Positions 37,046 through 46,349 are shown, numbered from the stretch's first letter. The stretch is DNA of 64,000 bases from CALAEC01 sp050692915 (GCA_050692915.1 JBOGVU010000003.1:9309-73308), one strand, 5' to 3'. Notes: a model not told the origin generated them from the sequence alone. Translations and numbers: made by a program.

Positions 37046-37104
37046 GGTACCGACCTTCATCGGCCTCGTGCACGGCCCCCTGGAGCGGGCCCGAAGGCGC
37101 GATT

Positions 37105-37113
37105 TGCTAGAAT
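37105..37113 (+). promoter_or_regulatory. Extended -10 (TGCTAGAAT)
   Basis: A TG-n extended -10 with TAGAAT at 37108-37113, ending 10 bases before ATG 37124; likely leaderless or nearly so. Confidence 0.55.
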
Positions 37114-37123
37114 CCCGCGCGCC

Positions 37124-38110
37124 ATGCGGGCCTCGAAGACGCTCCTACTTCTGGTCGTGCTCGCGGCGCTCCTGTCGGTGTCGGGGATCGCGGCGGCTCA
37201 GGAAACCCCGACGCCGGGGGTGACGCCGGAGGAGGTGCGGGGGTGGACCTTCTATCTCTTCGCCCTTCCCATCGCCCTGGCCACGGTCGGCGTCGTCGCG
37301 ATGATCGGCGTCCTCTACTTTCGCTACTCGACGCGGTTCTTCGGCCGGGAGGAGCCGCCCGCGCCGGTCAGACGCCGCCGTCCGCAGTTCGCCGGCGTGG
37401 CCCCCAGGGTGGAGCAGGTCGGTGCCGCGTCTACCACCCCGCCGGCTGCACCGGCCGCTGAGGTCCGGACCGCCGCCGAGCAGGTACCGCAGAGCCGCCC
37501 GGCGGAGACCGCGGCAGAGGCCGCCCCCGCCCCGGCGAAAGAGGAGCCCGCGCCGGCGAAGGAGGAGCCCGCCCCGGCCAAGCCCGCGCCCGCCCCCAGC
37601 CGGCCGGCCGCCAAGCACGTGGAGCCCGACCAGGCGACCTACGAGCGGGAGCTGAAGGCCCAGCTCGACAAGGGCGTGGATCGGCGGGTGGCCGAGGGCA
37701 GAGCCAAAGCCGCGGCGGTCCGGGCCGCGCGGGCGGGGGCGTCGTCGGCCGCCGCGCCGGAGACCGCGGTCCCGGCCGTGGAGAAGGCGGAGGCGGAGAC
37801 TGCCACCGAAGCGGGGAAGGATGAGGCCCCCGCGGCAAAGGAACCGGAGGTTCCACCTCCCACAGCCCCCGAGGCCGAGGCGGACCAGGCCGAGGAGGCT
37901 CCGACGAAGGTGAAGGCCCCCAGGCCGGAACCGCCGGCCCCGGCCGCCACCGAGGGCCCCCCGGTGAAGGTGCCGCCGGGAGCGGACGAGGAGACGTTCA
38001 CCAGGATCCTGGAGGAGCAGCTCGCCAAGGGACTGGCCCGTCCGATCGCCGAGAGCCGAGCTCGCGCCGCGGCCGTGAAGGCCGCCCGCGAGAAGGCCGA
38101 CGCGGGCTAG
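37124..38110 (+). CDS. Membrane-anchored protein with two copies of a helical motif
   Basis: A 328-aa protein of unknown function. It has a signal peptide (residues 1-24), a transmembrane helix (about 42-65), a long disordered stretch rich in Ala, Pro and Glu with tandem EEPAPAK units, and two copies of a charged helical motif at about 169-205 and 288-324 (consensus D-x-E/A-T-Y/F-x-R-x-L then QLxKGxxRxxAExRAxAAAV). It ends 2 bases before the metalloprotease gene, so it probably belongs to that operon. Confidence 0.75.
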   Translation: MRASKTLLLLVVLAALLSVSGIAAAQETPTPGVTPEEVRGWTFYLFALPIALATVGVVAMIGVLYFRYSTRFFGREEPPAPVRRRRPQFAGVAPRVEQVGAASTTPPAAPAAEVRTAAEQVPQSRPAETAAEAAPAPAKEEPAPAKEEPAPAKPAPAPSRPAAKHVEPDQATYERELKAQLDKGVDRRVAEGRAKAAAVRAARAGASSAAAPETAVPAVEKAEAETATEAGKDEAPAAKEPEVPPPTAPEAEADQAEEAPTKVKAPRPEPPAPAATEGPPVKVPPGADEETFTRILEEQLAKGLARPIAESRARAAAVKAAREKADAG

Positions 38111-38112
38111 CC

Positions 38113-39168
38113 GTGGCGGAGCAGGCCGGTCTCCTCGACTGGGACGCCGCGGCCGGGATCGGGAAGCGGTTCGCCGGCCCCGGCCCGCCGGTCCGCCCCG
38201 CCGAGCGCGCCCGGATGGCCGAGGAGTTCGACGACGTCGTGGCCGAGGCCGACGGCCTGGTCACCGAGTTCACCGGGCTGGCCATCGAGGGCCCGCCCTC
38301 CCGGCCGTGGGTGATGAACAGGCGGGAGTGGATCGAGCAGAACCTCCGCGGGTTCGAGCAGGTGCTGGAGCCGGTGGCCCGACGGCTCCTCGGCCGGCGC
38401 ATGGACGGGACCATGGCCCCGGTGCGCCGTCAGCTCCTGGCGTTCCAGGTGGGCGGCATCCTCGGCTACCTGGGGCGGAAGGTGCTCGGGCAGTACGACC
38501 TGTTCCTCCCCCCGGACGACCGCGACCTGATCTACTTCGTCGGGCCGAACGTGGTCGAGCTCGAACGGCGGTTCCGGTTCGGCCGCCTGGACTTCCGGCT
38601 GTGGCTCTCCCTGCACGAGGTGACGCACCGGGTGCAGTTCGAGGGGGTGCCGTGGCTGCGGCCCCACATCACTGAGCTGATGGGCTCGTACCTGGGGACC
38701 ATCGACCTCGACGCCCGCAAGGTCCTGGAGCGGCTCCGCCGGGTCAGGGAGGAGCTGCGATCGGGCGCGGCGGGCGAGTGGCGTGACCTCGGGGTCCTGT
38801 TCGCGCTCATGACGCCGGAGCAGCGAGACACGTTCCGGCGCATGCAGTCCCTGATGTCCGTCCTCGAGGGACACGGCAACTTCGTCATGGACCGCCTGGC
38901 CGACGGCCGGATCCGCGCGGCTGCCCGGATGCGACGGATCCTTCAGCAGCGGCGGCACCGCAAGGGGTTCAACCGCATGGTCCAGCGAGCCGTCGGCCTG
39001 GACGTGAAGGCTCGCCAGTACGACATCGGCGAGCGGTTCGTGGCCGAGGTCGTGGACCGGGCGGGCCCCGAGGGGTTCGCCCGGATCTGGGAGCGAAGCG
39101 AGCACATGCCCAGCCTGGAGGAGGTCGGGCGACCCGAAGCCTGGATCGAGCGGGTCGCGGCGGCGTGA
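38113..39168 (+). CDS. Zinc-dependent metalloprotease, DUF2342 family
   Basis: A 351-aa protein of the actinobacterial zinc-metalloprotease family (DUF2342). The HExxH-type motif is HEVTH at residues 168-172, followed by RVQFEGVPWLRPH, and the distal EGHGNFVMD is typical. In mycobacteria the same gene precedes tilS and hpt. Its substrate is not established. GTG 38113 starts 2 bases after the upstream stop, and the stop overlaps tilS (GTGA). Confidence 0.9.
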   Translation: MAEQAGLLDWDAAAGIGKRFAGPGPPVRPAERARMAEEFDDVVAEADGLVTEFTGLAIEGPPSRPWVMNRREWIEQNLRGFEQVLEPVARRLLGRRMDGTMAPVRRQLLAFQVGGILGYLGRKVLGQYDLFLPPDDRDLIYFVGPNVVELERRFRFGRLDFRLWLSLHEVTHRVQFEGVPWLRPHITELMGSYLGTIDLDARKVLERLRRVREELRSGAAGEWRDLGVLFALMTPEQRDTFRRMQSLMSVLEGHGNFVMDRLADGRIRAAARMRRILQQRRHRKGFNRMVQRAVGLDVKARQYDIGERFVAEVVDRAGPEGFARIWERSEHMPSLEEVGRPEAWIERVAAA

Positions 39169-40226
39169 CGCCGGTCGGCCGGGGCCAGCCGCCCGCCGTG
39201 GCCCGGGTCCTCCAGCGGCTGGTGACCACGGCCCGTCGGCACGACATGCTCCCCGCCGGTGAGACGGTCGTGGTGGCCTGCTCCGGGGGGCCGGACTCGA
39301 TGTGCCTCCTCCACGCGCTCCACCGTCTCCGCCGGCTGTTCCAGATCCGCCTGGCGGTGTTCCACTTCGACCACGGGCTTCGCCCCGGCTCGGACCGGGA
39401 CGCCGCGTACGTAGCCCGGCAGGCGGACCGTCTGGGCCTCCCGTACCACGGGGCTGTGGCTTCCGACCGGCCCCCGCGTGGCGCATCCGTGGAGGCGTGG
39501 GCCCGCCTGGCCAGGTACGGCGCGCTCACCCAGGCCGCCGGCGAGCTCGGCGCAGGGCGGGCGGCCCTGGGCCACACCCTCGACGACCAGGCCGAGACCG
39601 TGCTCCTCGGCCTGGCCCGGGGCGGCGGGCTGGATGCGGTCGCCGGGATGCCGGCCGTGACCTCGATACCCCCGCTGGGCGTCACCGGGGTCCGCCCACT
39701 GATCGAGACCACCGGGGTGGAGACCAGGGCGTTCTGTCGGGCACTCCGGATCCGGCCGCGGAAGGATCCAACGAACCTTGACCCTCGATTCCTCCGGAAC
39801 CGGATCCGGCTGGAGGCCCTGCCGGCCCTGGAGGAGGCCCTGGGGCGGAACCTCCGGGCCACGCTGGCCCGGACGGCCGAGCTCGTCCGTGGCGACGCCG
39901 AGTTCCTGGACGCCCTGGCCTCCGAGGCGGCCGGCTGGGTCACCGTCGTCGGTGACGATGAGGTTCGGCTCGACGCCAGCCGGCTGGCCGCTCTGCCCCG
40001 GCCGATCGGCGCCAGGGTCGCTCGGGAGGCTCTCCGCGTCGCCGCGGCCATGGGGGGCCAGTGGGAGCCCGAGGCCGGGTCGACCCACGTCCTCGGCCTG
40101 CTCGACCTGGCATCCGGCGGCGTCGGTCGCCACCTCGATCTACCTGGCGATTTGGTGGCCGAGCGGTTGACGGGGTATGTTCGCATCTCTTCCCCCTTGA
40201 GCCCGCGCAGGAAGGGGGAGCGGTGA
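39165..40226 (+). CDS. tilS: tRNA(Ile)-lysidine synthetase
   Basis: Modifies C34 of tRNA-Ile(CAU) to lysidine so that it reads AUA. The 353-aa protein has the PP-loop SGGPDS at residues 40-45, HFDHGLRPGSDRDAAYV and LGHTLDDQAETVL, and a C-terminal domain typical of the short bacterial form. GTGA overlaps couple it to the metalloprotease and to hpt. Confidence 0.94.
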   Translation: MTPVGRGQPPAVARVLQRLVTTARRHDMLPAGETVVVACSGGPDSMCLLHALHRLRRLFQIRLAVFHFDHGLRPGSDRDAAYVARQADRLGLPYHGAVASDRPPRGASVEAWARLARYGALTQAAGELGAGRAALGHTLDDQAETVLLGLARGGGLDAVAGMPAVTSIPPLGVTGVRPLIETTGVETRAFCRALRIRPRKDPTNLDPRFLRNRIRLEALPALEEALGRNLRATLARTAELVRGDAEFLDALASEAAGWVTVVGDDEVRLDASRLAALPRPIGARVAREALRVAAAMGGQWEPEAGSTHVLGLLDLASGGVGRHLDLPGDLVAERLTGYVRISSPLSPRRKGER

Positions 40227-40825
40227 CCACCAGCACCAGGCGATCGGCCGATACACTTCTCAGCCACGTGGCGGAGTTCGAGCAGGACATCGACCGGATC
40301 CTCATCACCGGCGACGAGGTTCAGTCGAAGATCCGCGAGCTGGGCGGCCGGATCACCGAGGACTACCGGGGGAAGGACCTCCTCCTGGTCGGGGTGCTCA
40401 AGGGCGCCTTCGTGGTCATGGCCGACCTCTCCCGCCACATACGCCTGCCCCTCCGGTTCGACTTCATGGCGGTCTCCTCGTACGGCGCCTCCACGAAGAC
40501 GTCCGGGGTGGTCCGGATCCTCAAGGACCTCGACCACGACATCGAGGGGATGCACGTCCTCCTTGTCGAGGACATCGTGGACTCGGGGTTGACCCTTGCC
40601 TACCTGCTGAAGAACCTCCGGGGCCGGCGGCCGGCCACCCTCGAGGTGTGCGCGCTGATGCAGAAGCCCGAGGTGCAGCGGGTGGACATCGACATCAGGT
40701 ACAAGGGCTTCGAGATCCCGCCGGTCTTCGTGGTCGGGTACGGGCTCGACTTCGCGGAGAAGTACCGGAACCTCCCGTACGTGGCCACGCTGAAGCCCGA
40801 GGCGTACGAGGGCCTGGTCGGATAG
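40223..40825 (+). CDS. hpt: Hypoxanthine phosphoribosyltransferase
   Basis: Salvages hypoxanthine and guanine to IMP and GMP using PRPP. The 200-aa protein shows LLVGVLKGAF, the SSYGAST loop and the PRPP motif LLVEDIVDSGLTL. GTG 40223 has AAGGGGGAG just before it and overlaps the tilS stop. Confidence 0.96.
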   Translation: MTTSTRRSADTLLSHVAEFEQDIDRILITGDEVQSKIRELGGRITEDYRGKDLLLVGVLKGAFVVMADLSRHIRLPLRFDFMAVSSYGASTKTSGVVRILKDLDHDIEGMHVLLVEDIVDSGLTLAYLLKNLRGRRPATLEVCALMQKPEVQRVDIDIRYKGFEIPPVFVVGYGLDFAEKYRNLPYVATLKPEAYEGLVG

Positions 40826-40865
40826 GGGGGAACCGGCGGGCCCCCCCACCCGTCGTACCGAGGAG

Positions 40866-41258
40866 ATGCCTCGAGCCGCCGTCCTCGCGCTGACCCTCGC
40901 CCTCGGCTCGTGCGCCGGGCCGGGTGACCCTGCCGCCGAGTCGGCGGGGTCGGGGATCCGGGGCCGGGTGGTGATCGTCCCCACGTGCCCCGTGGAGACG
41001 GTGGAGTCCCCCTGCCCCCCGAAGCCCGTGGCCACCACGGTGGGAGTCGAGTCGGAGGACGGCGACCTCCTGCGGGTCGAGACCGAGACCGACGGCACCT
41101 TCCGGGTCGGTCTGTCGCCGGGCCGCTACATCGTCAGCGCCCAGCCACCCCCGGGCACGTTCCTCGTCCCGGTGCCTGGGTTCGTGACGGTCGAGGCCGG
41201 CGGATACCGGCGGGTGACGGTCATCCTCGACTCCCGTCTGCGCGAACCCGCCGGCTGA
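40866..41258 (+). CDS. Putative lipoprotein, carboxypeptidase-regulatory-like fold
   Basis: A 130-aa lipoprotein candidate with lipobox LGSC (lipid-attached Cys at position 16). The mature part is beta-rich (IRGRVVIVPT, TDGTFRVGLSPGRYIV, YRRVTVILDS), as in carboxypeptidase-regulatory-like or transthyretin-type domains. It sits between hpt and ftsH without overlapping either. Role unknown. Confidence 0.75.
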   Translation: MPRAAVLALTLALGSCAGPGDPAAESAGSGIRGRVVIVPTCPVETVESPCPPKPVATTVGVESEDGDLLRVETETDGTFRVGLSPGRYIVSAQPPPGTFLVPVPGFVTVEAGGYRRVTVILDSRLREPAG

Positions 41259-41340
41259 CCACGCCCAGGCGGGCTTGTCGAGGGCCTGTGCTACCATCGG
41301 CGCAGGTCGGGGAGCGCGGCCCCGCGAACGCAGGTCCCGA

Positions 41341-41357
41341 AAGGAGAATCCCCCACG
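41341..41357 (+). promoter_or_regulatory. Ribosome binding site pointing to an ACG codon before ftsH
   Basis: AAGGAG (41341-41346) is followed after 8 bases by ACG (41355-41357), in frame with ftsH. No ATG, GTG or TTG lies between this site and TTG 41388. Read as Met, the frame gives MKSGEF-like/TKSGEF followed by [13 protein letters not shown]. Confidence 0.55.
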
Positions 41358-41387
41358 AAGAGCGGCGAATTCAACATCCGTCGGCTC

Positions 41388-43277
41388 TTGCGTGGGCCGC
41401 TCCTCTACCTCGCGGTGGTGGCCCTGGCCCTGTGGCTCTTCGTCGACGTGTCCGACCGCACGGCGGCGCCCACCGAGCTGTCGTTCACCAGGCTCGAGGA
41501 GATCGCCGGGGGAGGGGACGTGGAGACCGCCACGTTCCTCGAGCGGGATCAGCTGGTCCTGGGTGAGCTGGTCGGCGGCGAGCCGTACCGCGCCGAGTAC
41601 CCTCTCGAGTACCAGGACGAGCTGGTGACGAGCCTGCAGGAGGCGGGGGTGGAGGTCAACGCCGACCCGCAGAAGGGGTCGGCCCTGGTGAACGTCCTCA
41701 TAAACCTGCTCCCGTTCGTCCTTCTGGTCGGCATCTTCCTGTTCATCTTCCACCAGGGCCAGGGGGGCGGGAACCGGGTGCTCCAGTTCGGCAAGTCGAA
41801 GGCCCGCCAGGTCACCAGGGACCAGCCGAAGACGACGTTCGAGGACGTCGCCGGTGTCGACGAGGCCGTCGAGGAGCTCCGCGAGGTGAAGGAGTACCTC
41901 GAGAACCCCATCAAGTTCCAGGCCATGGGGGCCAAGATCCCCAAGGGCGTCCTGCTGTACGGCCCCCCCGGGACGGGGAAGACGCTCCTGGCCAGGGCCG
42001 TGGCCGGCGAGGCCGGGGTGCCCTTCTTCTCCATCTCCGGGTCGGACTTCGTGGAGATGTTCGTGGGTGTGGGGGCGGCCCGGGTCCGGGACCTGTTCGA
42101 GCAGGCCAAGGCGAGCGCCCCGGCCATCGTGTTCATCGACGAGATCGACGCGGTGGGCCGGCACCGCGGGGCCGGCCTCGGCGGCGGCCACGACGAGCGG
42201 GAGCAGACGCTCAACCAGCTGCTTGTGGAGATGGACGGGTTCGACACGAAGACGGGCGTGATCCTGATGGCCGCCACGAACCGTCCGGACATCCTCGACC
42301 CGGCCCTGCTCCGCCCCGGCCGGTTCGACCGGCAGGTGGTCATCGACCGGCCGGACCTCGAGGGGCGGCGGGGGATCCTCAGGGTCCACGTCCGGGGGAA
42401 GCCCCTGGACCCGAAGGTCGAGATCGACGTGGTGGCCCGCCGCACGCCCGGGTTCACCGGCGCCGACCTGGCGAACGTGCTGAACGAGGCCGCGCTCCTG
42501 GCCGCTCGGGCCGGGAAGCGCACCATCGAGATGGCCGAGTTCGAGGAGGCCGTGGACCGGGTGATGGCCGGGCCCGAGCGGAAGACCCGGCTCATCTCCG
42601 ACCGGGAGAAGCGGATCATCGCCTACCACGAGGCCGGCCACGCGCTGGTGGCCCACGCCCTGCCCAACTCCGACCCGGTGCACAAGATCTCGATCATCCC
42701 CAGGGGCCGCGCCCTCGGGTACACGCAGACCCTCCCCACCGAGGACCGCTTTCTGGTGACCCGCTCGGAGATGATCGACGAGCTGGCCATGCTCCTCGGC
42801 GGGCGGGTGGCCGAGGAGATGGTGATCGCCGACATCACCACCGGGGCCCAGAACGACCTGGAGCGGGCCACGAAGATCGCCCGGGGTATGGTCACCGAGT
42901 ACGGGATGTCCGACATGCTGGGCCCGCTCACCCTGGGCCAGCGCCAGGGCGAGGTGTTCCTTGGACGCGACTTCGCCAGCCAGCCGGACTACTCGGACCA
43001 GGTGGCGTTCGAGATCGACTCCGAGGTTCGCCGCCTGATCGACGAGGCGCACGACCAGGCCCTCGACATCCTCCAGGCCGAGCGGGCCAGGCTCGACGAG
43101 ATCGCCGCCGCGCTGATCGAGCACGAGACGATCGAGAAGGACGACCTGGCCAGGCTGCTGGAGGACGTGGCCAAGCGAGCCCCCAAGGAGGGGTCGCCGA
43201 AGACGGGCGCCGGGATCGCCGTGTTCCGGCGCAGCGTCCGGGCTCCCAAGGAGCCGCCCGGTGAGTCGCTCCGCTGA
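41388..43277 (+). CDS. ftsH: ATP-dependent zinc metalloprotease FtsH
   Basis: Membrane-bound AAA+ protease that degrades unassembled membrane proteins and some regulators. Two helices bracket a small periplasmic domain (residues ~7-18 and ~103-121), then AAA+ with Walker A GPPGTGKT (about 192-199), Walker B IVFIDEID, the second region of homology ([21 protein letters not shown]), and the protease HEAGH (about 414-418). The annotated start is TTG, but a much better ribosome binding site lies at 41341-41346 before an in-frame ACG (41355), adding 11 residues. It overlaps folE by 17 bases. Confidence 0.95.
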   Translation: MRGPLLYLAVVALALWLFVDVSDRTAAPTELSFTRLEEIAGGGDVETATFLERDQLVLGELVGGEPYRAEYPLEYQDELVTSLQEAGVEVNADPQKGSALVNVLINLLPFVLLVGIFLFIFHQGQGGGNRVLQFGKSKARQVTRDQPKTTFEDVAGVDEAVEELREVKEYLENPIKFQAMGAKIPKGVLLYGPPGTGKTLLARAVAGEAGVPFFSISGSDFVEMFVGVGAARVRDLFEQAKASAPAIVFIDEIDAVGRHRGAGLGGGHDEREQTLNQLLVEMDGFDTKTGVILMAATNRPDILDPALLRPGRFDRQVVIDRPDLEGRRGILRVHVRGKPLDPKVEIDVVARRTPGFTGADLANVLNEAALLAARAGKRTIEMAEFEEAVDRVMAGPERKTRLISDREKRIIAYHEAGHALVAHALPNSDPVHKISIIPRGRALGYTQTLPTEDRFLVTRSEMIDELAMLLGGRVAEEMVIADITTGAQNDLERATKIARGMVTEYGMSDMLGPLTLGQRQGEVFLGRDFASQPDYSDQVAFEIDSEVRRLIDEAHDQALDILQAERARLDEIAAALIEHETIEKDDLARLLEDVAKRAPKEGSPKTGAGIAVFRRSVRAPKEPPGESLR

Positions 43278-43851
43278 CGGGTTCGACGCCGGCAAGGTCG
43301 AAGAGGGCGTCCGGCTAATCCTCGAAGGGATCGGCGAGGATCCCGGCCGGGAGGGCCTGAAGGACACGCCCCGTCGCGTGGCCGACATGTACCGGGAGGT
43401 CTTCGCCGGGCTCCATCAGGACCCGGAGGCCGTGGTCGACGCGGTGTTCGAGGTCGGACACGACGAGATGATCATGGTGCGGGACATCACTTTCTCGGCC
43501 TTCTGCGAGCACCACCTGGTCCCCTTCACCGGGAAGGCCCACGTCGCCTACGTGCCCGGCGAGAACGGCCGGATCACCGGGCTGTCGAAGCTGGCCAGGC
43601 TGGTGGACGTCCTGGCCACCCGGCCCCAGGTACAAGAGAACCTGACCACGGAGATCGCCGACGTCCTGGAGCGGACCCTGAAGCCCCGGGGGGTGTTCGT
43701 GGTCATCGAGGCCGAGCACCTGTGCATGTCGATGCGCGGGGTGAAGAAGCCGGGCTCGGAGACCGTGACCTCGGCGGTCCGGGGCGTGTTCCGGAGCGAC
43801 CCCCGGACCCGGGCCGAGGCCATGGGCCTGATCCGCGACGGCCACCGCTAG
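43261..43851 (+). CDS. folE: GTP cyclohydrolase I
   Basis: First enzyme of tetrahydrofolate synthesis: GTP to 7,8-dihydroneopterin triphosphate. The 196-aa protein has the zinc ligands Cys82 and His85 (FCEHHLVPF), Cys155 (EHLCMSMRG), and [20 protein letters not shown]. It is coupled to ftsH, as in other actinobacteria. Unusually, folP lies about 12.5 kb further on rather than next to it. Confidence 0.97.
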   Translation: MSRSADGFDAGKVEEGVRLILEGIGEDPGREGLKDTPRRVADMYREVFAGLHQDPEAVVDAVFEVGHDEMIMVRDITFSAFCEHHLVPFTGKAHVAYVPGENGRITGLSKLARLVDVLATRPQVQENLTTEIADVLERTLKPRGVFVVIEAEHLCMSMRGVKKPGSETVTSAVRGVFRSDPRTRAEAMGLIRDGHR

Positions 43852-43885
43852 TTCCTTCGTAATCGTTCCGAAATGTCCTCCTTCC

Positions 43886-43891
43886 TAGGGT
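43886..43891 (+). promoter_or_regulatory. -10-like TAGGGT
   Basis: TAGGGT lies 32 bases before ATG 43924, giving a short leader containing AAGGAGG. Confidence 0.4.
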
Positions 43892-43923
43892 GGCTGCGGA
43901 CCCTATCGGAAGGAGGCGTCACG

Positions 43924-44313
43924 ATGCGCAGAGGCATCGTCGCAGTAACAGTGGCCGTGATCGCCGTCTTGGCTCTGGCTGGGCCGGCGAGCGCCAAGAC
44001 CGGCAAGGGCCAGCTCTACCTGGACGGCGACGTCGTGGGTACGGTGGTCAACCCCGCTGCTTTGCCCCATGGGGGGACCGACCCGTTCTTCATGGTGACG
44101 AACGGCGTTGAGGACCAGCTCGGGATCGCCGGTGTGGGGCCGGGCCAGCCCGGCTACACGGGCGGGGACTGGGCGGTGTTCCGGGTCACGTTCACCGTGG
44201 CGCCGTACCTGCTGACCTCCGACGAGGCGGTGGCAGCCGCGGAGGCCGCCGGTGACGTGACCGTGACGCGGGACGCGTCGGCCGACTTCCGCTGCCCGAT
44301 CACCAAGCCCTGA
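43924..44313 (+). CDS. Small secreted protein of unknown function
   Basis: A 129-aa exported protein: signal peptide MRRGIVAVTVAVIAVLALAG ending at ASA-K (about residue 23), then a compact beta-rich domain (GQLYLDGDVVGTVVNPAA, TDPFFMVTNGVEDQLG, GDWAVFRVTF) and one Cys near the end. ATG 43924 is preceded by AAGGAGG at 43910-43916. Monocistronic, followed by a strong hairpin. Confidence 0.8.
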   Translation: MRRGIVAVTVAVIAVLALAGPASAKTGKGQLYLDGDVVGTVVNPAALPHGGTDPFFMVTNGVEDQLGIAGVGPGQPGYTGGDWAVFRVTFTVAPYLLTSDEAVAAAEAAGDVTVTRDASADFRCPITKP

Positions 44314-44325
44314 CGAGACGAGGCC

Positions 44326-44359
44326 GAGGAGGGCGCCGGTTCCGACCGGCGCCCTCCTC
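44326..44359. terminator. Bidirectional terminator
   Basis: GAGGAGGGCGCCGGT and ACCGGCGCCCTCCTC form a perfect 15-bp stem with a tight TCCG loop, exactly between the stops of two convergent genes (44313 and 44362). It is symmetrical, so it could stop transcription from both sides. Confidence 0.85.
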
Positions 44360-44361
44360 CG

Positions 44362-45570
44362 TTACGCGTTGGGGAGGACGATGGCGAATCGGGAGCCTGC
44401 GGCCGGCGAGCTCTCCACCCGGATATCCCCGCCCAGGGCCTCCACGATCCGCTTGGCCAGGGCCAGGCCCAGGCCCGAGCCCAAACCCGACCGCGATGGA
44501 TCGCCGCGCCAGAACGGGTCGAACACTCGGTCCAGGGCCTCGGCCGGGATCCCCTCGCCGGTGTCCGACACCACGACCTCTACGGTGTCGTCCTGCCGAT
44601 GGGCCTCGATGCGAACCGTGCCGTCGGCGGGGGTGTGCCTGATGGCGTTCTGTAGGAGGTTCTGCAGGACCCGCCCCACTCGAGGAGAGCAGCCCGCGCT
44701 GCCCGCCCCGTCCAGCCGGCGCTCCACCACCAGGCCCTTGGCCGCGGCCTGGGCCCGGCAGGCGTCCACCGCGGACCCGACCACGTCCTCAAGGCGGGCC
44801 CGGGAGGACTCCGCCAGGACGGCTCCCTCCTCCAGCTGGACCAGCTCGAAGAGATCGTCGACCAGCACCGACAGCGCCGCGACCTGGGCGCGAAGACCGG
44901 CCATGTATCGCCGCAGGGTCGGAGGGTCGTCCACGACGCCGTCCTCGATGGCCTCGGCCACGGCGCGGAGCCCCGCCAGCGGCGTGCGGAGGTCGTGCGA
45001 GACCGCGGTGATCAGGTCCCGCCGGGTCCGGTCGGCAGCCCGCTGCGCGGCCATCGACCTCTGAACCCGTTCGGCCATCTCGTCAAGCGTCCGGGCCAGG
45101 GCATCCAGCTCGGGCCCGGCGTTCAACGGCCCGATCCGGGCGTCCAGGTCACCCTCCGCCAATCGGGCCGTGGTCCGGGCCAGCCGGTCGACGGCCGAGG
45201 ACTGGGCCCGTGAGACCACCAGGGCGGCGGCCACCCCGGCTCCCAGCGAGTACACCAGGAGGGATCCCATCAGGGCCGCGTCGTGCGGGTCGACGAACAT
45301 CAGCGCGGCCAGGACGCCCAGGTTCGCCAGGCTGGCCACCGCCGCCACCAGGGCCACAGCCACCAGCCGCTGGCGGAACGAGGCCCGGGTCAGGAGGGGC
45401 CCGGCCAGGACGGCGGCCACCACCGTGACCACCGCCGCGGGCAGCAGGAGGAGCCCGAGGTGCGTCAGCTCCGCGCCGCCCATCCCGACCGACGCCCCGA
45501 CGGCGATCGAGCCCGCGGCCCCGACCGCGGCCACGGCGACCGCCAGCCCGAACGGACGCCACCCGGTCAC
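44362..45570 (-). CDS. Two-component sensor histidine kinase
   Basis: A 402-aa membrane kinase. About four hydrophobic helices lie in the first 120 residues, with no sizeable extracellular domain, then HAMP (about 121-175), HisKA with His192 in SHDLRTPLAG, and HATPase (NLLQNAIRHTP, VSDTGEGIPAE, GLGSGLGLALAKRI). GTG 45570 overlaps the response-regulator stop (GTGA). A membrane-embedded sensor is likely to detect envelope or membrane stress; the ligand is unknown. Confidence 0.92.
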   Translation of the reverse strand: MTGWRPFGLAVAVAAVGAAGSIAVGASVGMGGAELTHLGLLLLPAAVVTVVAAVLAGPLLTRASFRQRLVAVALVAAVASLANLGVLAALMFVDPHDAALMGSLLVYSLGAGVAAALVVSRAQSSAVDRLARTTARLAEGDLDARIGPLNAGPELDALARTLDEMAERVQRSMAAQRAADRTRRDLITAVSHDLRTPLAGLRAVAEAIEDGVVDDPPTLRRYMAGLRAQVAALSVLVDDLFELVQLEEGAVLAESSRARLEDVVGSAVDACRAQAAAKGLVVERRLDGAGSAGCSPRVGRVLQNLLQNAIRHTPADGTVRIEAHRQDDTVEVVVSDTGEGIPAEALDRVFDPFWRGDPSRSGLGSGLGLALAKRIVEALGGDIRVESSPAAGSRFAIVLPNA

Positions 45571-46250
45571 GGGTCGAACCGGTAGCCGGCGCCCCACACC
45601 GTGATCAGGTGCCTGGGGCGTGATGGATCCCGCTCGACCTTCTCCCGGAGGCGTCGGATATGGACGGTCACGGTGGCCGGGTCGCCGTCGAAGGCGAAGT
45701 CCCACAGCTCCTCGAGCAGCTCCACCCGGCCGAACACCTGGCCGGGGTGCTGAGCCAGGAACAGGAGGAGGTCGAACTCCTTGGGTGTCAGGCCGATCAG
45801 CCTTCCCTCGACCGTGACGGTGCGAGCCGCGGGGTCGATCTCGCCGCCATCGAACGTGAGCGGGCCGTCGTCCGGCCGGCCACCGGCGGGCGATCGGCGG
45901 AGCACCGCCCGGACCCGGGCCACCACCTCCCGGGGCGAGAACGGCTTCGTGATGTAGTCGTCGGCGCCGATCTCCAGGCCCACCACCCGGTCGGTCTCCT
46001 CGCCCCTGGCCGTCAGCATGATCACCGGCGTGTCGTGGTCCTCGCGGATCCGGGTGAACACCTCGACGCCGTCGACCCCCGGCAGCATCAGGTCCAGGAG
46101 GATCAGGTCCGGCCGGTTGGCGGCGAAGGCGTTCAGAGCGCCCTCGCCGTCCTCGGCGCTGTCGACCTGGAAACCGCCCTTCGACAGGTATCGGGTCAGG
46201 ACGTCACGGACGATCGACTCGTCGTCCACGACCAGCACGCGTGGGTTCAC
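45567..46250 (-). CDS. OmpR/PhoP-family response regulator
   Basis: A 227-aa regulator with a receiver domain (VLVVDDES, Asp53 in LLDLMLPG, ITKPF) and an OmpR winged helix (GLTPKEFDLLLFLAQHPG, TVTVHIRRLREKVE, VWGAGYRF). GTG 46250 is chosen because GAGAAT ends 6 bases upstream on this strand; TTG 46268 is a longer option. The composite repeat at 46274-46307 directly upstream is the likely autoregulatory site. Confidence 0.92.
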   Translation of the reverse strand: MNPRVLVVDDESIVRDVLTRYLSKGGFQVDSAEDGEGALNAFAANRPDLILLDLMLPGVDGVEVFTRIREDHDTPVIMLTARGEETDRVVGLEIGADDYITKPFSPREVVARVRAVLRRSPAGGRPDDGPLTFDGGEIDPAARTVTVEGRLIGLTPKEFDLLLFLAQHPGQVFGRVELLEELWDFAFDGDPATVTVHIRRLREKVERDPSRPRHLITVWGAGYRFDP

Positions 46251-46273
46251 GATCCCATTCTCGACCAAACGCC

Positions 46274-46307
46274 TTACCAGGGTCTTACGGCCGTAAGGAC
46301 CCCGTAA
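46274..46307. promoter_or_regulatory. Composite TTAC/GTAA repeat, probable OmpR-type operator
   Basis: TTAC at 46274-46277 and 46285-46288, then GTAA at 46293-46296 and 46304-46307: a pair of 11-base-spaced direct repeats arranged as an inverted repeat around 46290/46291. It lies in the divergent gap between the response regulator and the DM13 gene. Confidence 0.7.
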
Positions 46308-46349
46308 CGTTCGGGTCGCTACGGTGGTGGAACTACGGGAGGGAGCTCA

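Noticed and set aside
40825..40847. G-run/C-run hairpin after hpt
   Set aside because: A stem of only G-C pairs with a 10-base loop is weak evidence for termination in this composition.
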